Below, in pieces: positions 27,458 through 34,652 of a stretch of 64,000 nucleotides of DNA. The stretch is from Planctomyces sp. Lineage in GTDB: Bacteria > Planctomycetota > Planctomycetia > Planctomycetales > Planctomycetaceae. How positions within the stretch are numbered: position 1 is the stretch's first letter; every line of letters begins with the position of its first letter. The stretch spans positions 62,001-126,000 of the forward strand of contig JAHBXW010000010.1 in assembly GCA_019636235.1 (NCBI GenBank). Reading direction: 5' to 3'. Position numbers and translations under genes: made by a program. The notes under the pieces are model-generated. The model was not told the origin of the DNA and did not search any database. It saw only the letters and a list, made by a program, of their open reading frames with translations.

Positions 27458-28139
27458 GGCGGGTCGGGGGATCGGTGTCGTGTGGGGGACCGGGCGGATC
27501 GGGACGGTGTGGAGACTCGGGGCCACGGGCCGCGTCGAGCAGTTCCTGGGGGCTCCAGGCGAGACGTCCTTCACGCAGCTCGTCGCGAAGTGCGTCGATC
27601 CAGTCGCGTTCAGCGCGCTTCATCGCGGCGGCGTACTCGACTTCAATCAGGCACAGTCGCCCGATCTGGGGCTGCAGCGATTTCAGCAGCGCGTCGAGGG
27701 CGACGAGTTCGCATTCGAGCGCGCGGCTGCGGAGTTCGAGGTGGTCGGCCGCCTCCTCCGGATCGAGATGCGGCAGAAAACTGAGCGCGGCCACGAATGA
27801 TGAGGGTTCGCGAATGGGAGTCGCCAGGAGGTGGCGGAGCCATTCCAGCACATGGGCTTCGCCGTCGGCGGTGATGGCGTAGACCGTGCGTTCGGGCCGC
27901 CGTCCTTCGCGGGACGTGGCGACTTCGTCGATGAGTCCGTCGGCGCGAAGGCGGCTGATCGCGTGGTAAAGCGATCCGCGTTTCAGGGACAGGAAGTCCT
28001 CGTTATGCCGTTCGAGGATCAGCTTCTGCATCTGATAGGGATGCATGGGCTGCTCGCGGAGCAGACAGAGGACTGTCAGTGACCAGAGGTTTCCAAAGGA
28101 TGCGGACACGGTTTCCGATCGGAACGGCGAATAGCTCAT
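27444..28139 (-). CDS. PadR-family transcriptional regulator
   Basis: A 231-residue cytosolic repressor-type protein. The winged helix is at residues ~15-95: LTVLCLLREQPMHPYQMQKLI, then LKRGSLYHAISRLRADGLI and the wing GRRPERTVYAITADGEA. A helical C-terminal dimerisation region follows (residues ~100-195), then a Pro/His-rich tail. The ATG at 28139 (MSYSPFRSETV) is chosen over a TTG three codons upstream. The stop lies inside the next gene, a membrane PQQ-propeller protein, so the regulator and its presumed target share one transcript. Autoregulation is typical of the family but no operator is obvious. Confidence 0.9.
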   Translation of the reverse strand: MSYSPFRSETVSASFGNLWSLTVLCLLREQPMHPYQMQKLILERHNEDFLSLKRGSLYHAISRLRADGLIDEVATSREGRRPERTVYAITADGEAHVLEWLRHLLATPIREPSSFVAALSFLPHLDPEEAADHLELRSRALECELVALDALLKSLQPQIGRLCLIEVEYAAAMKRAERDWIDALRDELREGRLAWSPQELLDAARGPESPHRPDPPGPPHDTDPPTRHVHA

Positions 28140-28298
28140 GTGAACCAATTCGCACGAGCCATGCGGATCTTAAACGAATTCCTCCGAAATCGCCAATCCG
28201 CAAAGCTGGACCTGCCCAGCCGACAGCAAGCATTCGCGACCGCGCTGACCGCTCCCATGACCCCGGGGCCGTCAACAGCAAAACTCGACCCCGCCCAT

Positions 28299-30497
28299 TC
28301 AATATCGCCGAATCTTCGCGTCCATCGGCGTCAGTCGGCACGGACGCAGGATCCGCTGTTCCACCGAGAGCACTTCATAGATCGCAATCTCGTTTTCCCC
28401 TTCGTGGAACAGGTCCTCCGAAACGATCGCGCTGAACCAGCCGGCCGCGCGTTCGTCGTCATACGTCCGCGTCACCGCACCGATTCCTCCGTTCACCGCA
28501 ATCACGATCGACTGCGGCGGCCAGCTCAGGTCCCAGGCCACATTGCAGCCCTCGAACACGCAAGGCACGACCGTCTCCGTGGCCAACGAGCCCCCCAGCG
28601 CCAGCGCCAAGCTGTGTTGCGGGACGCCCTCCACTCGAAAGTCTTCGAGGTCCGCGCCCACCCAATCCGGCATTCCGCCCAACCCGTATTCCTCCGGGAT
28701 CGGGGTCTGAAAGTCCGCGTGCAGACGCTTAAGCGTGTCGAACCGCTCGGCGAAGTCGGGGCGGAGCAGGACCGCGTGATTATCGACCTCGAGCGTCTTG
28801 CGGGGACGGTCGCTCCGCGCAGCGTCGAGAATCGACTGTCCGTCAACCGGTCCGGAGAGGGGCATGTCGATCACCTCCGCGATCGTCGGCAGTATGTCGA
28901 TGATCTCGACGTTCCGGTTCCGTAGCGCATCCGGCAGCCGCTCATTGCCGGGCAGCTTGATGAACAGCGGCACGCCGGCGATTTCGGGGACGTTGTCGCG
29001 CATCGGCTCGCGACGGTTCAATCCGGGCGCGAACGCCGCCCCATGGTCGGCCGTGACGATCAGCAGGCAGTCATCCCACAGGCCCCGCTCCTGCAGCGTG
29101 TCGATCAGGCGTCCAATGAAATGGTCGGCGTAGCCGACCTGCAGTTGATAGCGCTCGCGGCAGTTGCGGACCCCGAGCTTGTCGTCGATCCACTCCTCCT
29201 GCCGCCACATTGCGGCCGCGAATTCACCGAACCGCAACTCGGGGGCATAGGTTCGTCCGGACGGCAGGTTTGCCCAGGGGTAATGCGGGACCGCGACATG
29301 CAGAAAGTCGATGCGCGGCCGGTCGGCGGGTTGCAGCCCCTCAAGGAAGTCCCTGAACTGCCGCTCGTGCTGGCCGTCCCAGGGGAACCGCACGACGTCG
29401 GGATCGACGCCGCCGTCGAGCGAAGGCATTTCGCCCATATTGAAGAACGCGCGCGGGACGGGAGTTTCCGGCAGCGGCGTGTCGATCGGCAGGGTGATGT
29501 GCCGGTACACGGCGGCCAGCGTCCAGGCGATCTCCGCAGGCCGCGGCCGGGCGGCGCGCTGCAGGTCATCGGGCCCCGGCTGTTTGGGCGTGCACAGCCG
29601 GGTGAAAGGTTCAAACACCTTGCGGTCGTAGGCGCTGGTGCGGCGGAGGAGCGCGAACAGATTGTCGGGGAAGTAAGCCTCCGTCGACGGGCTCGTCTTC
29701 TCGTTGATCATGCCGGTCATCATCGCCGGCAACGCCCGCTCCGTCCGGTGGTGCACGGTTGTCGCGGCGGGAAACCAGTTCGCCTGCTGTTCGAGCCGTG
29801 CGAAGTTCGGGAAGGTCGCCGCGTCAATCCGCCCTTCGACATCCAGGATCGCCAGTCCGCTGAACTCGTCGAATACGACCATCACGATCGGAACCGGGTT
29901 CGCGGCGTGCATCGTCGCCGGAGGAACTTCGGGCTCGGGCACGAGGATCCGGTAGGCCGGACTCGCAAACAGGCATTTCGCGGGAAAGGCCAGCACGCCC
30001 ACAGCCGCAATCGTTAGAAACAGATGCAGCTTCCGCGACCGGCGATACAGGCGCCAGACGACCGCCGCCCCGGCCGTCGCCAGAAACAGCGAAACGAACC
30101 AGGGGACGCCGGCGTCCCGCAGCGTCGAATCGACAATGGACCGGACGGCGCCGCAGAACGCCAGCCAGGCCAGCAGAAACACGAATACGAGATGCGCCCG
30201 CCACGCCCCCCGTGCGGCGATCCGTTCAATGAGTTCCTCGATCGCGAACAACAGCAGCGGCGCGGCGAACAGCAGCGCGGCGACGATCAGCAGCAGACCC
30301 GCAGGGGGCAGATTCTGATCCGTGAAGTACATCGTCCTGCGAGAAATCTGCTCCAGCAACGGCTGAGCGATGGCGAAGCCCGACAGCGCGAACAGATGCA
30401 GGAACCGCACCAGGCGCGAGGGCGCCGGGGTCACGGTCGCATCGGCGGCGCCGGGACGAGCCGCGGCGGCTGGCGGTTTCACAGTCGCGATTGTCAT
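28299..30497 (-). CDS. Membrane-anchored sulfatase-fold enzyme (alkaline phosphatase superfamily)
   Basis: A 732-residue protein with five N-terminal helices (residues ~29-180) and a periplasmic catalytic domain. The domain begins IVMVVFDEFSGLAILD with metal ligand Asp210, then TTVHHRTERALPAMMTG, where Thr252 is the likely nucleophile, and later LIVTADHGAAFAPG with Asp and His ligands. This plan matches LtaS/EptA-like phosphoglycerol or phosphoethanolamine transferases more than soluble sulfatases, as no Cys-x-Pro-x-Arg sulfatase motif is seen. Start at 30497 overlaps the methyltransferase gene stop as ATGA. With the upstream methyltransferase and microprotein it forms one operon, suggesting modification of a surface glycan or lipid. 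Confidence 0.87.
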   Translation of the reverse strand: MTIATVKPPAAAARPGAADATVTPAPSRLVRFLHLFALSGFAIAQPLLEQISRRTMYFTDQNLPPAGLLLIVAALLFAAPLLLFAIEELIERIAARGAWRAHLVFVFLLAWLAFCGAVRSIVDSTLRDAGVPWFVSLFLATAGAAVVWRLYRRSRKLHLFLTIAAVGVLAFPAKCLFASPAYRILVPEPEVPPATMHAANPVPIVMVVFDEFSGLAILDVEGRIDAATFPNFARLEQQANWFPAATTVHHRTERALPAMMTGMINEKTSPSTEAYFPDNLFALLRRTSAYDRKVFEPFTRLCTPKQPGPDDLQRAARPRPAEIAWTLAAVYRHITLPIDTPLPETPVPRAFFNMGEMPSLDGGVDPDVVRFPWDGQHERQFRDFLEGLQPADRPRIDFLHVAVPHYPWANLPSGRTYAPELRFGEFAAAMWRQEEWIDDKLGVRNCRERYQLQVGYADHFIGRLIDTLQERGLWDDCLLIVTADHGAAFAPGLNRREPMRDNVPEIAGVPLFIKLPGNERLPDALRNRNVEIIDILPTIAEVIDMPLSGPVDGQSILDAARSDRPRKTLEVDNHAVLLRPDFAERFDTLKRLHADFQTPIPEEYGLGGMPDWVGADLEDFRVEGVPQHSLALALGGSLATETVVPCVFEGCNVAWDLSWPPQSIVIAVNGGIGAVTRTYDDERAAGWFSAIVSEDLFHEGENEIAIYEVLSVEQRILRPCRLTPMDAKIRRY

Positions 30498-31924
30498 CGG
30501 GGCCGGACGTCGAACAGGGTGCGGGTCCCGGATGGCAGGTCCAGCGTCTGCAGCACGTCGAACCGCAGGCGGAGCTCCCGCTCGAAATTCTCGCGGGAAT
30601 AGTCCTCGCACCCGTCGGTGCGGTTCTTCAGCAGCGAGCGGACCTGCGGATCCTCGCGGTCGACGAACTCGATGACGCTGCGGTCTCCCGCCAGCCGGAA
30701 CCACTCCAGAAGTTCGCCCAGCCGCAGGTTCTCCCGGATGACCAGGTGGTGAATCAGCGCCAGCGCCAGAATCAGGTCCGGTCGTCCGCGGCGCTCCAGC
30801 GGGCGGCGTTCCGCGCCGCGCCAGCCCAGCCCGGGCGAAGCGTCCGCCAGGTTGACCACCAGCGGCAGGATCAATGTCTGGCCTTCATCGCCAAGATCGC
30901 GATACAGGCGCTCGATGGTCCAGTGGTCGAAATCCATGGCGACCACGTGCGCCGCGCGGCGGGCGGCGATTCGCGAATAACGCCCCAGGTTGCAGCCCAG
31001 GTCCCAGGCCAGTTTCCAACGACCGGATTCGACGACGCGGCCGACGAAGTCCTCTTTGGCGACGGCGTCCTGGCGGACCGGCTCTGATTCCGCGTCGTAT
31101 TCCGACCATGCGGAGCCGGATTCCTGCCAACTCAGTCGCGATACGGTCCGGCGGAGCTTGGAAACGTTCGCCAGGATCAGCGACCGGTTGAACCCGCTTT
31201 GCTGCAACCCCTGGCGCGTCGACTTCCCCTCGCGATCGGCCCGGCCCTCCAGCGCCGCGTGCAGCACGACATGCGTCAGGACGCCGCGCCGCAGCCAGTC
31301 CCGAATCGACAGCAGCCGAACGAACTGCCCCGGTGCGATGCCGCTGATCCGACCCCTCAGCCAGGGCTGAAAATCGATGCCGCGGTAGGCCTGCAGCATC
31401 AGCGGATACAGCATCGTCTGGCAGAACTGGCGATAGCCGATCCAGGGCTCCGCAGGATGGTGCTGGACGAACGACCCGAGATCGATGAAGCAGGGGCGGA
31501 CGCCGCGGAACTGCACGTTGAACGGCGTGGCGTCCTTGAGTATGAGTTCCTCGGCAAGGGCCGCCTGCAGGAGATCGAGGTGCAGGAGGGCCGCGTCGCG
31601 GAGCATTCCAAAGCACCATTCGTACGGATAGGAGACGAATGGCAAGGGGTCGTGCTCGAGGACGGCCGCCCAGCCGCTGTCCTCGCCGGAGCGCGCGTCC
31701 CGAGGAGGCGGCACGTCATCGACCAGGCGCGTGCGGACGATGCGGCCCGTCTGCATGTCGTGTTTAAGAAACGACGCCGCGCTCAATCGTCGCCAGTCCT
31801 GAAGCGCAGTCTCGCTGAGGGCGCGGTACAACCCGCTCCCGCGACGAAAGACCCGGCTGTCCCGATCACGAAATGAGCCGGGATCGAATTCGGCCGAGTC
31901 GCGCGCAGCGACGACAGCACTCAT
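30494..31924 (-). CDS. NoeA-like SAM methyltransferase with N-terminal kinase-like region
   Basis: A 476-residue protein in two parts. The N-terminal half has features reminiscent of protein-kinase-like folds: VSYPYEWCFGMLRDAALLHLDL, LILKDATPFNVQF (residues 128-139) and RPCFIDLGSF (residues 143-152), resembling catalytic-loop and DFG-type positions. The C-terminal half is a class I methyltransferase with AWDLGCNLGRYS (residues ~306-317) and VVAMDFD. This two-part plan is known in proteins annotated as NoeA-like (nodulation factor) methyltransferases. It lies 29 bases downstream of a 55-codon membrane protein and overlaps the sulfatase-fold gene by 4 bases. Substrate is unknown; a membrane-linked glycan is inferred from context. 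Confidence 0.83.
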   Translation of the reverse strand: MSAVVAARDSAEFDPGSFRDRDSRVFRRGSGLYRALSETALQDWRRLSAASFLKHDMQTGRIVRTRLVDDVPPPRDARSGEDSGWAAVLEHDPLPFVSYPYEWCFGMLRDAALLHLDLLQAALAEELILKDATPFNVQFRGVRPCFIDLGSFVQHHPAEPWIGYRQFCQTMLYPLMLQAYRGIDFQPWLRGRISGIAPGQFVRLLSIRDWLRRGVLTHVVLHAALEGRADREGKSTRQGLQQSGFNRSLILANVSKLRRTVSRLSWQESGSAWSEYDAESEPVRQDAVAKEDFVGRVVESGRWKLAWDLGCNLGRYSRIAARRAAHVVAMDFDHWTIERLYRDLGDEGQTLILPLVVNLADASPGLGWRGAERRPLERRGRPDLILALALIHHLVIRENLRLGELLEWFRLAGDRSVIEFVDREDPQVRSLLKNRTDGCEDYSRENFERELRLRFDVLQTLDLPSGTRTLFDVRPR

Positions 31925-31953
31925 GCGAACCAGTTTCCGCGACGAGGGGCGGA

Positions 31954-32121
31954 TCAGCGGGAGAGATCATCCAGCGGGCTGGGCGCGGCGAACGTGCGGC
32001 GCACGGCATCCCAGATGTACTTGCCGAACACGACAAGTCCGGCGCCGCCGCCGACCAGCGCCTGCAGCAACAGACTTCCCGAACCGGGATCCAGGTAGCC
32101 AAGCGTGTTGAACGGTTCCAT
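31954..32121 (-). CDS. DPGSGS-type single-span membrane microprotein
   Basis: A 55-residue protein beginning MEPFNTLGYLDPGSGSLLLQ. After the DPGSGS motif comes one hydrophobic helix (LLLQALVGGGAGLVVFGKYIW) and a short basic-acidic tail ending DDLSR. A good AGGAG ribosome site lies about 7 bases before the ATG. From memory, short proteins with YLDPGSGS plus one helix occur beside NoeA-like methyltransferases and sulfatase-fold enzymes in other bacteria. This is the first gene of the same arrangement here, 29 bases upstream of the methyltransferase gene. A role as membrane anchor or cofactor of the enzyme pair is inferred, not shown. Confidence 0.8.
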   Translation of the reverse strand: MEPFNTLGYLDPGSGSLLLQALVGGGAGLVVFGKYIWDAVRRTFAAPSPLDDLSR

Positions 32122-32586
32122 GTTGGCTGCTCCTGACGGCGCGCAGTTCCACCGCGGCGCCGCATGTTGGCTGGTTTCTGCGGTTCGGCATCGGCCTGCC
32201 CGACTTGGCCGCCGACCGCACTGTTCAGGGAATGTGTTGAGTGTTCAGTTCGAACACCGCCCGCATAGCCCTGGTTCCGGAAAACGGACGGCTTTTGGAG
32301 AACTTTTCAGTGAGTTTTTCTTGGGTTTTCATAGATGTGAATGCGCGCTTTCATAAATGCGAGCGCGGGCCGGAAAACCGTGCGATTCGCGCGCTGCAGC
32401 CTGCGGCGATGCGCCCGAGATCGCCGCATCGGCAATGTCCGCCGGAGATCGCGCCCAGGTCAGCAAGCCGATGTCGCCGGCCGCTGGAATGAAGCAGCAG
32501 CGACCGCGGCCGCTCAGCCCCGCGACCGCCGCGCACGGGGCCGCCGTGGATTGCCGGGCGGCGTCCACTATAGTCTCGTTGCCCAG
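32122..32586. other. Divergent promoter region
   Basis: Gene-free stretch between the microprotein and moxR. Bases 32276-32350 are distinctly A+T-rich and hold an imperfect tandem pair (TTTTCATAGATGTGAATGCGCGC at 32327-32348 region and TTTCATAAATGCGAGCGCG at 32349-32367). Open frames across it are not supported. Confidence 0.45.
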
Positions 32587-33549
32587 ATGCACTCCCCGGA
32601 GCCGCTCGTGATTGCCGAGTCCGTCGCCCTGATCCGCAGCCTCGAAGACAACATCGCCTCGGCGCTGCTCGGGAAGCCGGAAGTCATCCGTCTGGCGGTT
32701 GTTGCGCTGGTTTCCGAGGGGCACCTGCTGATCGAGGATGCGCCCGGCGTCGGCAAGACGTCGCTGGCCAAGGCGCTCGCCCAGAGTCTCAACGCGAAAT
32801 TCGTCCGGCTGCAGTTCACGCCCGACATGCTGCCCAGCGACATTCTCGGTTCGTCGGTGTTCCTGCCGAACCGGGGGGAGTTCGAGTTTCGCCGCGGACC
32901 GATCTTCACGCAGGTGCTGCTCGCGGACGAAATCAATCGCACGTCGCCCCGCACCCAAAGCGCGTTGCTCGAAGCGATGATGGAGCGGCAGGTGTCGGTC
33001 GAGGGCGTGACGTATCCGCTCGATCGCCCGTTCTTCGTCCTGGCCACGCAGAATCCGTACGAGTTCGAAGGCACCTATCCGCTGCCGGAGAACCAGCTCG
33101 ACCGCTTCACGCTGTGTCTGGAGATCGGCTACCCGGATCGAACTCACGAGCTGCAGGCACTGTTGAACCATCGCCATGGCGAACCGGTCGACCGCCTGCG
33201 TCCGGTGCTGACCGTCGAACAGTTGTTCCAGATTCAGGCCGCGGCCCGCGACGTCCGTGTCGATCCGGCGATCAACGACTATCTGTTGAACATCGTCGAG
33301 GCCACGCGCCGGCATCAGGAACTGCTGCTGGGCGTCAGCACGCGCGGCGCCCTGACGTTCGCGCGCACGGTCCGCAGTCTGGCGCTGGCGGAGGGGCGGG
33401 ACTATGCGGTTCCGGACGACGTCAAGCGGCTGGCCGCCCCGGTATTGGCACACCGGGTTCAGCCGGCGGGCCTGATCCGCGAAGGGCAGCGGAAGCGAGC
33501 CCAGGCCGTCATCCGGCAGATCGTGGGGGAGATTCCGCCTCCTTTGTGA
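32587..33549 (+). CDS. MoxR-family AAA+ ATPase
   Basis: A 320-residue cytosolic AAA+ chaperone-like ATPase. It has Walker A DAPGVGKTS (residues 51-59), Walker B VLLADEINRTSPRTQSALLEAM, sensor 1 FVLATQNPYEFEGTYPLPENQLDRF, and a C-terminal AAA lid containing STRGALTFARTVRSLALAEGRDYAVPDDV. MoxR proteins act in assembly or activation of protein complexes, normally with VWA and DUF58 partners encoded downstream. None is found here; the next gene is a small regulatory-domain protein after about 200 bases. The start at 32587 (MHSPEPLVIAES) fits the family. Confidence 0.94.
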   Translation: MHSPEPLVIAESVALIRSLEDNIASALLGKPEVIRLAVVALVSEGHLLIEDAPGVGKTSLAKALAQSLNAKFVRLQFTPDMLPSDILGSSVFLPNRGEFEFRRGPIFTQVLLADEINRTSPRTQSALLEAMMERQVSVEGVTYPLDRPFFVLATQNPYEFEGTYPLPENQLDRFTLCLEIGYPDRTHELQALLNHRHGEPVDRLRPVLTVEQLFQIQAAARDVRVDPAINDYLLNIVEATRRHQELLLGVSTRGALTFARTVRSLALAEGRDYAVPDDVKRLAAPVLAHRVQPAGLIREGQRKRAQAVIRQIVGEIPPPL

Positions 33550-33746
33550 CGGGCGGCCCGCCGGCCGGAAATGCCGTTCGGAGCGACTTGGCAAGCTGTG
33601 ACGGTCCTGCCGTCGAATCCCGGCGAAACGCTTTATCGTGACGGGAATCGGCAGACTTGATGCCATGCCATGGTCCGGTCCGTCCGATTCTGACTCGGGA
33701 ACCAGATCTCCGCTGGAGGGCCCAGCGGTTTCTACAGGAGCACTCC

Positions 33747-34286
33747 ATGCAGCTCAAACTGAGTTGGGCGAAGACTGCGGCGATTGTTGCCGGGCTGAAT
33801 GTCGCCGCGCCGCAGGCCATGTCGTTTGCCGCCGAACCGACGGCTCCGGCGAAGCGTGTTGTCGCCGCGCCGACCGATGTCGTTTTGACTTCGGCCGGGG
33901 AACTCCGCGGCCGGGTGATCACGGCCGAGGGGCAGGCCGTGGACGGGGCGGCGGTGTCGCTGCAGCAGAACGGCAAGACGGTCGGTCGGGCGACGACGAC
34001 GGAGTCGGGCGACTTCCGTCTGGAGAATGTGCGCGGCGGCGTGTACCAGGTGTCGGCCGGCCAGTCGTCGCGGGTTGTCCGCGCCTGGACCGAGGAATCG
34101 GCGCCCCCCGCGGCCCGTCCGACGACGACCCTCGTGCAGGGCAACCTGGTCCGCGGCCAGGACGAATGGGACTACTTCGAGACCGACGAGATGGTGATCG
34201 CCGGCATTGCGACCGCCGCGCTCATCGTGGGCATCATCGCCCTCGTCGAAGCCAACGACAACAACAGCCGCCCCGCGAGCAACTGA
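33747..34286 (+). CDS. Exported carboxypeptidase-regulatory-like domain protein with C-terminal helix
   Basis: A 179-residue protein. A signal sequence (MQLKLSWAKTAAIVAGLNVAAPQAMSFAA) precedes one carboxypeptidase-regulatory-like beta-sandwich repeat (GRVITAEGQAVDGAAVSLQQNGKTVGRATTTESGDFRLENVRGGVYQV). A hydrophobic segment near the C-terminus (MVIAGIATAALIVGIIALVEA) then anchors it, with a short NDNNSRPASN tail. Similar small proteins with a C-terminal helix are frequent in planctomycetes. The start at 33747 is supported by CAGGAG 7 bases upstream. A hairpin terminator follows. Function is unknown; an envelope structural role is inferred. Confidence 0.82.
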   Translation: MQLKLSWAKTAAIVAGLNVAAPQAMSFAAEPTAPAKRVVAAPTDVVLTSAGELRGRVITAEGQAVDGAAVSLQQNGKTVGRATTTESGDFRLENVRGGVYQVSAGQSSRVVRAWTEESAPPAARPTTTLVQGNLVRGQDEWDYFETDEMVIAGIATAALIVGIIALVEANDNNSRPASN

Positions 34287-34317
34287 TCGCTCTCCGCTAC
34301 GGACGCTGCGACATCCC

Positions 34318-34348
34318 ACACCCGCGCCGGTTGGCCGCGGGTGTTTTC
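34318..34348 (+). terminator. Rho-independent terminator
   Basis: Perfect 8-bp stem ACACCCGC / GCGGGTGT with an 11-base loop, then TTTTC. It ends the 33747 gene; the Feo operon converges from the other side. Confidence 0.8.
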
Positions 34349-34616
34349 ATTGGCGGCGCGGGTCCGTCGAGCGCGGCGCCGCGGCAGCCCCAGGGCTCTC
34401 CCCGCGCCGCGGCAGGTCCAGATTCACCAGCGGCAGCGACTCCCCGGGCCGCGCTCCGGATCGGCGGCCGACCGCGCCGCCCGACGGGCACGTGCCGCAC
34501 CCAGTCCCGCAGCCGGAATCCGCCGGGGCGGGACGCGTCAGTCGCCGCACCCACCAGCCGGCCGCGCCGAGCACGCAGGCCAGGGCGACGATCGTCTGCC
34601 AGTCAAAGTCGGGCAT
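34347..34616 (-). CDS. FeoB-associated Cys-rich membrane protein
   Basis: An 89-residue protein with one N-terminal membrane helix (FDWQTIVALACVLGAAGWWV) and a cysteine motif, SGCGTGCGTCP. This is the hallmark of the small FeoB-associated Cys-rich proteins found downstream of feoB. The tail is Pro/Arg-rich. It lies 36 bases after feoB on the same strand, completing the operon. The cysteines could bind iron or another metal, by family inference. An alternative ATG four codons upstream (34628) would add only MALP. Confidence 0.8.
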   Translation of the reverse strand: MPDFDWQTIVALACVLGAAGWWVRRLTRPAPADSGCGTGCGTCPSGGAVGRRSGARPGESLPLVNLDLPRRGESPGAAAAPRSTDPRRQ

Positions 34617-34652
34617 GGGCAATGCCATCCTGCGAGTCGGCCGCGCCGTCGA

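Noticed and set aside
32341-32586. Upstream extension of MoxR by 82 residues
   Set aside because: Composition is Arg/Ala-rich with no family counterpart; the MoxR fold starts at 32587.
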